The notes: generated by a model not told the origin, from the sequence alone. DNA of 35,623 nt from an uncultured Lachnospiraceae bacterium (GCA_937965795.1 CALCMD010000087.1:1-35623); one strand, 5' to 3'. Positions 15,300 through 23,615 are shown, counted from the stretch's first letter. Translations and numbers: made by a program.

Positions 15300-16433
15300 A
15301 TGAGTGAAAAAGGATTGACCACACTCAGTTTAAAAAAAATAAACAGAGCAAAAGTCTATCAATACATCTATCAGAAAAAAGCAACCTCCAAGTTGCAGAT
15401 TGTCCAGGATCTTCAGATGGGTTTATCCACTGTCAGCCAGAACTTAAATGCACTGGAAGAGGACGGGCTGATCGAGCGGAACGGATACTTCGATTCCACC
15501 GGCGGAAGAAAGGCCCATGCCATCCGGATTGTCCCTGATTTTCGAATTTCAATCGGTATCGGCATACTGAAAAACATGTTCCACATCACCGCTGTTGATT
15601 TATACGGAAACGCATTCTATACGGACACGATTGCACTGGCCTATTCCAATACGTCATCCTATTATGAGCAGGTCGCCGCAAAAATCAAAGAATTTATCTC
15701 TGAAAATCACTATGAAGCAGAAAAAATACTTGGAATTTCTATTGCAACCCAGGGCATTACCTCCCCGAACCATACTACCGTAACCTATGGGGTTATTATG
15801 GATAACACCGGCATGGATGTGAAAGATTTTTCGCAGCATCTTCCGTATCCATGCCACCTGGAGCATGACTCCAAATCCGCCGCCTGTCTGGAGTTGTGGA
15901 ATCATCCGGATCTGGACAGCGCCGTGATCTTTCTGCTGAACAGAAATATGGGGGGCGCCATCATAACGAACCGCCGGATCCATCAGGGAAGTTCCATGCA
16001 CAGCGGCGCCATCGAGCACATATGTGTCAATCCCGATGGACCGCTTTGCTATTGCGGAAACCGCGGCTGTCTGGAAACCTACTGTTCCGCCAACGCACTG
16101 GAACAATCCTCAGGATTGCCCGTGAAAGAATTCTTCCCTCTTTTAAGAGAAAAAAAATCTCCCCGGCTTACGCAAATTTGGGAAGATTATCTGAACTATC
16201 TGGCGTTTGCCATGAAAAATTTAAATGTGGTAATTGATGCGCCTGTTATCATCAGCGGGTATCTGGCTCCATATTTCACGGAAGAAGATATTGATTTTTT
16301 GTTAAAGCGCATCAATTCCTCTTCGCCGTTCGCATTTGAAAAAAAACATATGTTAGTCGGCGTACACGGACAATATACGCCCGCCATCGGCGCCTCCCTG
16401 TTTTATGTGGAGCAGTTTTTGCAATCTATATAA
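15300..16433 (+). CDS. ROK-family transcriptional regulator
   Basis: A 377-residue regulator. An N-terminal winged helix-turn-helix (about residues 15-65; ATSKLQIVQDLQMGLSTVSQ) is followed by a ROK sugar-kinase-like domain. The zinc motif CxCGxxGC is intact as CYCGNRGCLE near residue 250, with the preceding Glu-His pair in SGAIEH. The kinase phosphate loop is degenerate, so it is a regulator, not a kinase. I chose the ATG at 15300, six bases from AGGAGA; the ATG at 15294 directly abuts that site. Divergent orientation and shared operators make it the likely regulator of the dehydrogenase-GntP-kinase operon. Confidence 0.88.
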   Translation: MSEKGLTTLSLKKINRAKVYQYIYQKKATSKLQIVQDLQMGLSTVSQNLNALEEDGLIERNGYFDSTGGRKAHAIRIVPDFRISIGIGILKNMFHITAVDLYGNAFYTDTIALAYSNTSSYYEQVAAKIKEFISENHYEAEKILGISIATQGITSPNHTTVTYGVIMDNTGMDVKDFSQHLPYPCHLEHDSKSAACLELWNHPDLDSAVIFLLNRNMGGAIITNRRIHQGSSMHSGAIEHICVNPDGPLCYCGNRGCLETYCSANALEQSSGLPVKEFFPLLREKKSPRLTQIWEDYLNYLAFAMKNLNVVIDAPVIISGYLAPYFTEEDIDFLLKRINSSSPFAFEKKHMLVGVHGQYTPAIGASLFYVEQFLQSI

Positions 16434-16505
16434 CCATTTATCTTTCAACCTAAAAATACCGGCAGAAAGCTCCATGCGGTCTGTGGACACTTGGTTACTT
16501 GACAT
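16353..16505 (-). CDS. Possible small protein overlapping the ROK 3' end
   Basis: A 50-codon frame with an excellent ribosome site, GGAGGTGA, nine bases before its ATG. Its last 27 codons lie antisense to the end of the ROK gene, which weakens the case. The peptide is basic in the middle (RLKDKWLYRLQKLLHIKQ). I recognise no family. It follows the 45-aa gene at 16588 and a hairpin, so it may be the second gene of a mini-operon, or a remnant. Confidence 0.3.
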   Translation of the reverse strand: MSSNQVSTDRMELSAGIFRLKDKWLYRLQKLLHIKQGGADGGRILSVYAD

Positions 16506-16533
16506 TAAATAAAATCACCTCCAGAAATGAATT

Positions 16534-16570
16534 TAGCCGAGGGGCTTTCATTGAAAAAACCTCTCGGCTA
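16534..16570 (-). terminator. Hairpin between the two small ORFs
   Basis: TAGCCGAGGGG (16534-16544) pairs with CCTCTCGGCTA (16560-16570), an 11-bp stem with one G-T pair and a 15-base loop. The T-runs on either side are weak, so it may be a terminator for the small minus-strand gene or for the ROK gene, or an mRNA-processing or stability element. Confidence 0.5.
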
Positions 16571-16587
16571 TGTAAAAATGACTTTAC

Positions 16588-16725
16588 TTATAGTTCTCGT
16601 AAAAGAAATATGAATGCCTTATACGCATAGATATATTGATGTTCTTCACTATTTGCATCAAAAGCAGATGCACCTTTTTCTATAGGTGAAAAAACCTCAT
16701 CGTCATGTATATCACAAAAACACAT
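16588..16725 (-). CDS. Small protein, unknown
   Basis: A 45-residue frame with two cysteines near its start (MCFCD), an acidic first half and an aromatic, helix-prone end (YIYAYKAFIFLLREL). I recognise no family. AAAGGAG lies seven bases before the ATG at 16725; a longer frame to 16827 has no ribosome site. A strong promoter lies about 120 bases upstream and a perfect hairpin lies directly before the ribosome site, so the gene appears to be expressed and possibly attenuated. Confidence 0.45.
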   Translation of the reverse strand: MCFCDIHDDEVFSPIEKGASAFDANSEEHQYIYAYKAFIFLLREL

Positions 16726-16742
16726 TGCTTTCTCCTTTGAAA

Positions 16743-16764
16743 ATAGCCGCTTTTCAGCGGCTAT
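16743..16764 (-). promoter_or_regulatory. Leader hairpin (possible attenuator) of the 45-aa gene
   Basis: Perfect 8-bp inverted repeat ATAGCCGC (16743-16750) / GCGGCTAT (16757-16764) with a six-base loop. On the minus strand it is followed by TTTTC and then the AAAGGAG ribosome site. This looks like a weak terminator placed inside the leader, as in attenuation systems. Confidence 0.5.
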
Positions 16765-16844
16765 CTCTATCCCACTCGGTAGGGAAACACCTATTTTGAA
16801 TCGTCCACTAAGCAGGACCACGCTCATTTCTTTTTTGTGTCTTA

Positions 16845-16874
16845 CTTATACACATTCAGGAATAACCTTGTCAA
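16845..16874 (-). promoter_or_regulatory. Strong promoter of the small-ORF unit
   Basis: Minus-strand -35 TTGACA (16869-16874, consensus), 18-base spacer ending TGTG, and -10 TATAAG (16845-16850). It predicts a leader of about 110 bases before the 45-aa gene. Confidence 0.7.
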
Positions 16875-17064
16875 GCGATTTCTCGCTCTCCGCATATCAT
16901 CCCTTTTACTATTATAGTACATTGTGTTCAAAATCATGTTACCTTTTTTTATAAAGATCAACGGTCAAATCTTCCCATTGATTTTTCTAAGATAGCCGCC
17001 ACTCGCCTTGCGGAAAGCCTGTGCTTCCTCAAAACTTATGGCAAAAGTCCAAAATGGTTTTCGC

Positions 17065-19689
17065 CTATCTTTGTGATATAGCCGCCTGTGCCGCCGCCAG
17101 ACGTGCAATCGGTACACGGAATGGTGAACACGAAACATAATCCAGTCCCAGCTTATGGCAGAACTCCACGGAAGTCGGATCGCCGCCATGCTCGCCGCAG
17201 ATACCGAAATGAAGATTCGGATTTACCGGCTTTCCTAACTGAATCGCCATCTCCATGAGCTTTCCAACACCGGACTGATCCAGTCTTGCAAACGGATCGT
17301 TCTCAAAAATCTTAGCGCTGTAATATCCCTCCAGGAACTTTCCGGAATCGTCTCTTGAAAATCCATAGGTCATCTGCGTCAGGTCATTGGTACCAAAGCA
17401 GAAGAAGTCCGCCTCTTTTGCCACCTGATCCGCCGTCAGAGCCGCCCTCGGAATCTCGATCATGGTTCCTACCTTGTATTCCAGGTCGCTTTCGTTTGCC
17501 GCAATCTCAGCGTTTGCCGTCTTTACCACGACGTCCTTCACAAATTTCAGCTCCTTGCTGTCTCCAATCAGAGGAATCATGATTTCCGGACATACCTTCC
17601 AGTCTTTATGTTTTTTCTGCACGTTAATCGCCGCGCGGATTACCGCTTTCGTCTGCATTTTCGCGATTTCCGGATAAGTAACTGCCAGACGGCATCCTCT
17701 GTGTCCCATCATTGGGTTAAATTCGTGAAGAGAATCAATGATCTCTTTAATCTTCTCAACGCTCTTTCCCTGTGCTTCCGCCAGTTTTCTGATGTCTTCT
17801 TCCTCGGTCGGAACGAATTCATGCAGAGGCGGGTCCAGGAAACGAATCGTCACCGGATTTCCTTCCAGCGCCTCGTACAATGCCTCGAAATCTCCCTGCT
17901 GCTCCGGAAGAATCTTCTCCAGCGCCTTCTCTCTTTCTTCTACCGTCTCCGAACAGATCATCTCACGGAATGCGCCGATACGGTTTTCCTCAAAGAACAT
18001 ATGCTCCGTCCGGCAAAGGCCGATGCCTTCTGCTCCCAGCTCACGCGCTCTTTTCGCATCCGCCGGAGTGTCCGCATTGGTGCGGACCTTTAAGGTTCTG
18101 TATTTATCCGCCAGGCTCATGATTCTGCCAAATTCTCCCGCAATAGTCGCGTCTACTGTCGGAATCAGGCCGTCATAAATGTTTCCCGTAGAACCGTCAA
18201 TGGAGATACAGTCTCCCTCATGATACTCTTTTCCCGCCAGCGTGAATTTCTTATTTTCCTCATCCATCGCAATGTCGCCGCATCCGGATACGCAGCAGGT
18301 TCCCATGCCACGGGCAACTACGGCTGCATGGCTCGTCATACCGCCGCGAACCGTCAGGATACCCTGTGCGCTCTTCATACCCTCGATGTCCTCCGGGGAC
18401 GTCTCCAGACGCACCAGAACAACCTTTTCTCCTTTTGCAGCCCATTTCTTCGCATCATCCGCCGAGAATACAATCTTACCACATGCAGCTCCCGGTGAAG
18501 CTCCCAGAGCCTTTGAAACCGGCTGGGCTGCCTTTAATGCCTCTGCGTCAAACTGTGGATGCAGCAGCGTATCCAGATTTCTCGGCTCGATCATAGCAAC
18601 TGCCTTTTCCTCTGAGATCATGCCTTCATCCAGCAGGTCACAGGCAATTTTTAACGCTGCCTGAGCCGTTCTTTTGCCGTTACGTGTCTGAAGCATATAC
18701 AGATGCCTGTCCTCAATGGTAAACTCCATATCCTGCATGTCCCTGTAGTGATCCTCCAGAGTGTTGCAGATATCCACGAACTGATCGTATACCTCTGGCA
18801 TAATTTCCTTTAACTGGTCGATCTTCTGCGGCGTCCGGACGCCCGCTACTACGTCCTCCCCCTGTGCGTTCATTAGAAATTCGCCCATCAGATGTTTCTC
18901 CCCTGTCGCCGGGTCTCGTGTAAAGGCAACGCCTGTGCCGGAGGTCTCACCCATATTTCCAAACGCCATCATCTGGACGTTTACAGCCGTCCCCCAGGAA
19001 TATGGGATGTCATTGTCACGACGGTACACATTGGCTCTCGGATTATCCCAGGAACGGAATACTGCCTTGATCGCCCCCATAAGCTGTTCCTTCGGGTCGC
19101 TCGGAAATTCCTCCCCAATCTTGTTTTTGTATTCCTCTTTGAACTGATCGGCAAGCACCTTCAGATCCCCAGCCGTAAGATCTACATCCTGTGTCACGCC
19201 CTTTTCCTCTTTCATCTTGTCGATCAATTCTTCGAAATACTTCTTACCGACCTCCATAACGACGTCGGAATACATCTGAATGAATCTCCGGTAACAATCC
19301 CATGCCCAGCGGGGATTCCCTGATTTTTCAGACAGCACCCCGACTACCTCCTCGTTCAATCCGAGATTCAGAATGGTATCCATCATACCCGGCATAGACG
19401 CTCTCGCTCCCGAACGCACGGAAACAAGAAGAGGATTTTCTTTATCCCCGAACTTCTTGCCTGTGATTTCTTCCATCTTCGTGATGGCTTCCATAATCTG
19501 ACCCATGATCTCGTCATTAATCTTCCTGCCATCTTCATAATACTGCGTGCAGGCTTCTGTCGTGATCGTAAAACCCTGTGGTACCGGAAGCCCCAGATTC
19601 GTCATCTCCGCAAGATTCGCTCCTTTTCCACCCAGAAGGTTTCTCATGCTGGCATTTCCTTCTTTAAATAAGTAAACCCATTTTGCCAT
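17065..19689 (-). CDS. ppdK: Pyruvate, phosphate dikinase
   Basis: An 874-residue PPDK, which interconverts pyruvate, ATP and Pi with PEP, AMP and PPi. The N-terminal ATP-grasp domain starts GGKGANLAEM; the phosphohistidine is in GGMTSHAAVVARG near residue 453; the C-terminal PEP-binding barrel has the catalytic Cys in FGICGEHGGDP near residue 830. Length matches the bacterial enzyme (about 875). I chose ATG 19689, preceded by AGGAGG; an upstream in-frame ATG at 19722 lacks a ribosome site. In anaerobes with a PPi-PFK it usually runs toward pyruvate or balances PPi. It is followed upstream by the PFK gene and has its own promoter. Confidence 0.96.
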   Translation of the reverse strand: MAKWVYLFKEGNASMRNLLGGKGANLAEMTNLGLPVPQGFTITTEACTQYYEDGRKINDEIMGQIMEAITKMEEITGKKFGDKENPLLVSVRSGARASMPGMMDTILNLGLNEEVVGVLSEKSGNPRWAWDCYRRFIQMYSDVVMEVGKKYFEELIDKMKEEKGVTQDVDLTAGDLKVLADQFKEEYKNKIGEEFPSDPKEQLMGAIKAVFRSWDNPRANVYRRDNDIPYSWGTAVNVQMMAFGNMGETSGTGVAFTRDPATGEKHLMGEFLMNAQGEDVVAGVRTPQKIDQLKEIMPEVYDQFVDICNTLEDHYRDMQDMEFTIEDRHLYMLQTRNGKRTAQAALKIACDLLDEGMISEEKAVAMIEPRNLDTLLHPQFDAEALKAAQPVSKALGASPGAACGKIVFSADDAKKWAAKGEKVVLVRLETSPEDIEGMKSAQGILTVRGGMTSHAAVVARGMGTCCVSGCGDIAMDEENKKFTLAGKEYHEGDCISIDGSTGNIYDGLIPTVDATIAGEFGRIMSLADKYRTLKVRTNADTPADAKRARELGAEGIGLCRTEHMFFEENRIGAFREMICSETVEEREKALEKILPEQQGDFEALYEALEGNPVTIRFLDPPLHEFVPTEEEDIRKLAEAQGKSVEKIKEIIDSLHEFNPMMGHRGCRLAVTYPEIAKMQTKAVIRAAINVQKKHKDWKVCPEIMIPLIGDSKELKFVKDVVVKTANAEIAANESDLEYKVGTMIEIPRAALTADQVAKEADFFCFGTNDLTQMTYGFSRDDSGKFLEGYYSAKIFENDPFARLDQSGVGKLMEMAIQLGKPVNPNLHFGICGEHGGDPTSVEFCHKLGLDYVSCSPFRVPIARLAAAQAAISQR

Positions 19690-19785
19690 TTCGCTAGTTC
19701 CTCCTAAACTTGTAATCCCCACATAAAGAAACGTAATCTCCTTTCCTTATGCGGAAACCGTACTTTGTACGTTATGATATGTATA

Positions 19786-19813
19786 ATTTTAACATATTTC
19801 CTGTTTTAGTCAA
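19786..19813 (-). promoter_or_regulatory. PPDK promoter
   Basis: Minus-strand -35 TTGACT (19808-19813), 16-base spacer and -10 TAAAAT (19786-19791). The leader to the PPDK start is about 90 bases, with a small GTAC/GTAC stem. Confidence 0.5.
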
Positions 19814-19979
19814 GAAAATCCTGTCTATATTGCTGATTTTCTCTGATATTTCCCGTGCGTTTGTTAAAATTTTCACTATTTGCAGTGTCCTTTCGACATT
19901 TCTCTCAACATCTTTCACAAAATCGACAAAACACATGAATTTTTTTATCTTACAAGGCCCCGGACATCCCCCCGGCTCC

Positions 19980-20014
19980 GACAGAAAAGGCGGACAGCTC
20001 TTCGCTGTCCGCCC
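19980..20014 (-). terminator. PFK intrinsic terminator
   Basis: GGCGGACAGC and GCTGTCCGCC pair perfectly around a five-base loop (19989-20013). On the minus strand a TTTTCT run follows. It ends the phosphofructokinase transcript. Confidence 0.88.
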
Positions 20015-20027
20015 GTATCACAATTTC

Positions 20028-21260
20028 TTATTTTTTCAGTACCAGATGTCTCGGCGTACCATTTACCATCATCGGCGTAAGCTCGCCAAGAATCAGAGGA
20101 CGCGCATACTTCACATACTCTTCGCTTACGTTTGTGCCGTCTTCTACGATCCATTCAGCCGGAACCGGACGCTCTACGTTTGCGATTGCATGAATATCAT
20201 AGATGCTGTATCCTACCTGATACGGATTGCGCTCTTTTACATCAATGGTGATCATCATGCCTGTCTTACCTTCTTCTGCCGCCTGGCATGCCAGATATCC
20301 TACGCTGAACGCTTCGTTAATATCCTGTAAGGAAGCGATATGTGTTGCTGCTCTCTGAAGGGTAGAGAACTCTACCGCACGTGTCTTAAGTCCTGTAGCG
20401 CCTGCAACGATGTTTGCCAGAGCTGCCGCACAGCCGGAAAGCTGTTTATGCCCGAATGCGTCCACAAAATCAGAAGCATTTCCAAGCTCACATGCGAAAC
20501 GTCCATCTGCAAGTTTGAGTCCCTCAGAAACTGCAATTACGACAGAACTCTTCTCTGCTGCCAGCTTCTTTACTCTCTCTACAAAATCATCTACGTCAAA
20601 GGTAACTTCCGGAAGGTAGATCATATCCGGTCCGTCACAGTCCTCTCCCTTTGAAAGGGCTGCCGCTGCTGTCAGCCAGCCTGCATGACGTCCCATAATC
20701 TCAACGATCGTAACGGTTGGCTTCTCTACTCCAAAGCTCTCGTTGTCACGGATAATCTCTTTCATGGAAGTAGCGATATATTTCGCAGCGGAACCGTATC
20801 CCGGACAGTGATCTGTGATTGGCAGGTCATTGTCGATGGTTTTCGGAACGCCCATGAATCTCTGGGATTTGCCCTTCATTGCCGCATAATCGGACAGCAT
20901 CTTGATGGTATCCATAGAATCATTTCCGCCAATGTAGAACAGGCACTCAATGTCATATTTTTCCAGAATCTCGAAAATCTTGTCATATACTTCTTCATTG
21001 CCCTCGATTTTCGGCAGTTTATATCTACAGGAGCCGAGGAAAGCTGACGGTGTTCTTTTCAGCAGCTCAACGTCCTTATCATCCTGTACATACTCAGAAA
21101 TATCGATGAGGTCTTCATTCAGGAATCCCTGGATTCCGTGGTGCATACCATAAATTTTCTTTACGCCAAGCTCTTTTGCAGCGCTGAATACACCTGCAAG
21201 ACTTGAGTTAATAACCGCTGTCGGTCCTCCTGACTGACCTACTACAATGTTCCCTTTCAT
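20028..21260 (-). CDS. Diphosphate-dependent 6-phosphofructokinase
   Basis: A 410-residue phosphofructokinase of the long, PPi-type group. The phosphoryl-donor motifs are GQSGGPTAVINSS (8-20), GGNDS (111-115) and PKTIDND (139-145). Asp114 and Lys140 occupy the two positions that are Gly in ATP-specific enzymes (E. coli Gly104 and Gly124); this pair marks PPi use. Asn113 replaces the more common Asp at the site equivalent to E. coli Asp103. The enzyme reversibly phosphorylates fructose 6-phosphate with PPi. Proximity to PPDK fits a PPi-saving glycolysis. AGGAGG precedes the ATG; own promoter and terminator. Confidence 0.93.
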   Translation of the reverse strand: MKGNIVVGQSGGPTAVINSSLAGVFSAAKELGVKKIYGMHHGIQGFLNEDLIDISEYVQDDKDVELLKRTPSAFLGSCRYKLPKIEGNEEVYDKIFEILEKYDIECLFYIGGNDSMDTIKMLSDYAAMKGKSQRFMGVPKTIDNDLPITDHCPGYGSAAKYIATSMKEIIRDNESFGVEKPTVTIVEIMGRHAGWLTAAAALSKGEDCDGPDMIYLPEVTFDVDDFVERVKKLAAEKSSVVIAVSEGLKLADGRFACELGNASDFVDAFGHKQLSGCAAALANIVAGATGLKTRAVEFSTLQRAATHIASLQDINEAFSVGYLACQAAEEGKTGMMITIDVKERNPYQVGYSIYDIHAIANVERPVPAEWIVEDGTNVSEEYVKYARPLILGELTPMMVNGTPRHLVLKK

Positions 21261-21294
21261 TGCTTATTCCTCCTAATATATTAGTGTTTTGAAA

Positions 21295-21323
21295 ATTATA
21301 GCAAAGAATCCCGCTTCCCGCAA
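21295..21323 (-). promoter_or_regulatory. PFK promoter, inside the glyS terminator
   Basis: Minus-strand -35 TTGCGG (21318-21323), exactly 17 bases, and -10 TATAAT (21295-21300). The -35 and spacer lie within the hairpin that ends the upstream glycyl-tRNA synthetase transcript. Confidence 0.7.
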
Positions 21324-21356
21324 GCATCAAACCCCAAAAAGCGGGGATTTCTTTTC
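21301..21356 (-). terminator. glyS terminator region
   Basis: On the minus strand, AATCCCCGCTTTTTGGGG and a following AAGCGGGATT can form either a short CCCC/GGGG hairpin or a longer AATCCC-GCTT / AAGCGGGATT stem, then CTTTG. The two pairings are mutually exclusive. It lies a few bases after the glyS stop. Confidence 0.6.
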
Positions 21357-21363
21357 GCTTCTC

Positions 21364-22761
21364 TTAATAAGCCAGTTTTTCCGCAAAATAAGCGTCCAGC
21401 TCTTCGATCTTTATGCGCTCCTGCTCCATCGTATCACGGTCGCGCACCGTTACAGCGCCGTCCGTCTCAGAATCAAAATCATAAGTGACGCAGAACGGCG
21501 TACCGATCTCGTCCTGCCTTCTGTAACGCTTTCCGATATTTCCACGGTCATCATATTCGCAGTTCCATTTCTTTGACAACTGTGCAAAGACTTTCTCCGC
21601 GCCTTCATTGAGCTTCTTTGACAGAGGAAGCACGCCGATCTTCACTGGCGCCAGCGCCGGATGGAAGTGAAGCACAGTACGCATATCCGGCTTCTCCTCT
21701 GTACCGATATTTTCCTCATCGTATGCGCTGCAAAGGAACGCCAGAACCACGCGGTCCGCTCCCAGCGAAGGCTCAATCACATACGGAATGTATTTTTCTT
21801 TCTTCTCATCATCAAAATATGTCATATCCTGGCCGGATGTATTCTGGTGCTGCGTCAGGTCATAATCGGTCCGGTCAGCGATGCCCCACAGCTCGCCCCA
21901 GCCAAACGGGAATAAGAACTCCAGGTCTGTCGTTGCCTTGCTGTAGAAACACAATTCTTCCGGGGAATGGTCACGGGCGCGCATCTCGTCCTCTTTCATC
22001 CCCAGACCCTTCAGCCAGTCAATGCAGTACTGTTTCCAGTATGCGAACCACTCCAGATCGGTTCCCGGCGCGCAGAAAAACTCCAGCTCCATCTGTTCAA
22101 ACTCTCTGGTACGGAAAGTAAAGTTTCCCGGCGTGATCTCATTACGGAAAGATTTACCGATCTGACCGATTCCAAACGGAAGCTTCTTTCTGGAAGTTCT
22201 CTGTACATTCTTGAAGTTTACGAAAATTCCCTGTGCCGTTTCCGGACGGAGATATACGGTATTCTTCGCATCCTCGGTAACGCCCTGGAAAGTCTTAAAC
22301 ATCAGGTTAAACTGGCGGATGTCCGTGAAATCATGCTTTCCACAAGTCGGACATGGAATCTCATGCTCATCAATGAAAGCTTTCATCTTTTCCTGGCTCC
22401 AGGCGTCCACGGATTCCTCCAGCGCGATGCCCTTCTCCTCACAGAAATCCTCGATCAGCTTATCCGCACGAAAACGCTCATGACATTCTTTGCAGTCCAT
22501 CAGAGGATCGGAAAAGCCGCCCAGATGACCGGAGGCCACCCATGTCTGCGGATTCATTAAAATCGCACAGTCTACGCCCACATTGTATGGATTTTCCATC
22601 ACGAACTTTTTCCACCATGCCTGTTTTACGTTGTTTTTCAGCTCCACGCCCAGATTTCCATAATCCCAGGTATTCGCCAGACCTCCGTAAATCTCAGACC
22701 CCGGATATACAAATCCTCTTGATTTTGCCAGCGCCACTATTTTTTCCATTGTCTTTTCCAT
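21364..22761 (-). CDS. glyS: Glycyl-tRNA synthetase (dimeric type)
   Basis: A 465-residue class II synthetase of the single-chain, eukaryote-like dimeric type; length is as expected. Class II motif 2 lies in NEITPGNFTFRTREFEQMEL and motif 3 in IEPSLGADRVVLAFL; the C-terminal anticodon-binding domain starts near VKIGVLPLSKKL. I chose ATG 22761, six bases from AAGGAGAG; the frame stays open upstream to 22878 but has no ribosome site. No T-box signature lies before it, but a strong inverted repeat does. It lies 109 bases after the lipoprotein gene. Confidence 0.96.
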   Translation of the reverse strand: MEKTMEKIVALAKSRGFVYPGSEIYGGLANTWDYGNLGVELKNNVKQAWWKKFVMENPYNVGVDCAILMNPQTWVASGHLGGFSDPLMDCKECHERFRADKLIEDFCEEKGIALEESVDAWSQEKMKAFIDEHEIPCPTCGKHDFTDIRQFNLMFKTFQGVTEDAKNTVYLRPETAQGIFVNFKNVQRTSRKKLPFGIGQIGKSFRNEITPGNFTFRTREFEQMELEFFCAPGTDLEWFAYWKQYCIDWLKGLGMKEDEMRARDHSPEELCFYSKATTDLEFLFPFGWGELWGIADRTDYDLTQHQNTSGQDMTYFDDEKKEKYIPYVIEPSLGADRVVLAFLCSAYDEENIGTEEKPDMRTVLHFHPALAPVKIGVLPLSKKLNEGAEKVFAQLSKKWNCEYDDRGNIGKRYRRQDEIGTPFCVTYDFDSETDGAVTVRDRDTMEQERIKIEELDAYFAEKLAY

Positions 22762-22793
22762 GGTACTCTCCTTACCTTCTTCATATTTTATTC

Positions 22794-22868
22794 GTAACTG
22801 TTCAGTGCCTTCACAGTTCCGATGCAAAAATCCATGAGCAAGTGCTTCGACCTGTTCTGAATCGTTAC
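22794..22868 (-). promoter_or_regulatory. Inverted repeat in the glyS leader
   Basis: GTAAC-TG-TTCAG (22794-22805) and CTGAA-TC-GTTAC (22857-22868) form a 10-bp stem with a symmetric internal 2x2 mismatch and a 51-base apical part. It fills most of the gap between the lipoprotein stop and glyS. It has no T-run, so it is not a plain terminator. Possible regulatory RNA structure. Confidence 0.4.
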
Positions 22869-22870
22869 TT

Positions 22871-23575
22871 CTATTCATAAATAATATAGGCCAGTGTTAC
22901 ATCATCTTCCGTATTTCCCGTACTCTCCACCATCGGAGCCACTTCCTGTACACCTTCTTCGGTTCCGGAAGTCTCAGATTGAGCTTCCGTCTCCTCTGCC
23001 GCAGCGCTTCCCGCCATCCTTGCGGTTTTCTTTCCGGTGACTTCTACATTGCTGCTGACATAGAGAATCTTTCCCGGCACTTCCACCAGCATCGGCTCTG
23101 AAAATACAATCATCGGATGGTTCGAACCTGCGAAAATTTCTTCCCGTTTGATCTCATCTCCGACGATTTCTCCCTTTTCTACCTGCCGAAACGTCGTCTC
23201 AAAACGATAACCTTTGTCATTATAGCCGTCTGTAATGTCTCCCGCATAAAAATCCACATTGTTGAAATCCATATAATCTTTACAAGAAGCATATTTCATG
23301 GACAGCTCGACCTCGCCTTCCTCACTGATTTCCAGCTTTTCAACCGTTATCGCGTTTTCCCCTGCGCCGTTGTTATACTCTGCAACACTGCTCTCTACAT
23401 TTGTTTTTAACTCTTCCGCATCATAATAGTTCTGATCCAGCCTGTCAAATACCTCTGCCGTCAACGCGCCGTCTTTCCCCACTGAGACTCCGGTTTCCTT
23501 CAGAGACGACCTGCCGCACGCAGTCAGCATGCCAAGTGCCAGGGCAGTCAGAACCATCCCCTTCATTCTCTTCAT
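22871..23575 (-). CDS. Secreted lipoprotein, unknown function
   Basis: A 234-residue protein with a signal peptide and the lipobox LTAC, so lipid would attach to Cys20 and the protein would sit outside the membrane. The middle (about 30-170) alternates beta-type strands and acidic loops. Residues 175-225 are a low-complexity Glu/Thr/Ser/Ala linker. I recognise no domain. GGAGGG precedes the ATG. The gene has its own promoter and a long leader with three hairpins. It precedes glyS by 109 bases. Confidence 0.8.
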   Translation of the reverse strand: MKRMKGMVLTALALGMLTACGRSSLKETGVSVGKDGALTAEVFDRLDQNYYDAEELKTNVESSVAEYNNGAGENAITVEKLEISEEGEVELSMKYASCKDYMDFNNVDFYAGDITDGYNDKGYRFETTFRQVEKGEIVGDEIKREEIFAGSNHPMIVFSEPMLVEVPGKILYVSSNVEVTGKKTARMAGSAAAEETEAQSETSGTEEGVQEVAPMVESTGNTEDDVTLAYIIYE

Positions 23576-23615
23576 TTATACCCTCCGAAAACTTTTATAA
23601 ATTGCTTTCCGGCTT

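Larger units (their letters stand above)
16726..17064. other. Intergenic stretch between small ORF and PPDK
   Basis: It holds the promoter at 16845-16874 and the leader hairpin at 16743-16764. The part next to PPDK (16965-17064) reads in one minus-strand frame as a protein-like peptide, with SFEEAQAFRKASGGYLRKING in the middle, ending in a TGA at 16965. It has no start codon of its own and may be the tail of a lost gene. No clear PPDK terminator is visible. Confidence 0.5.
19690..20027. other. Intergenic stretch between PPDK and PFK
   Basis: It contains the PPDK promoter and leader (19690-19813) and the PFK terminator (about 19980-20014). The AT-rich middle, 19814-19975, shows no supported gene; a plus-strand frame crossing it has no ribosome site and runs into the PFK gene. 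Confidence 0.6.

Noticed and set aside
16726..16827. N-terminal extension of the 45-aa ORF to ATG 16827
   Set aside because: No ribosome site; the region contains a perfect hairpin just before the downstream ribosome site, as expected for a leader.
19749..20330. 193-residue plus-strand frame between PPDK and PFK
   Set aside because: No ribosome site; it covers the PPDK promoter, the PFK terminator and the antisense of the PFK 3' end.
22762..22870. T-box riboswitch before glyS
   Set aside because: No AGGGTGG-type T-box sequence, no specifier-loop layout and no terminator/antiterminator pair were found.
22762..22878. N-terminal extension of glycyl-tRNA synthetase to ATG 22878
   Set aside because: The frame is open, but there is no ribosome site at 22878, while ATG 22761 has a good one. 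The extension is not part of the family and overlaps the inverted repeat.
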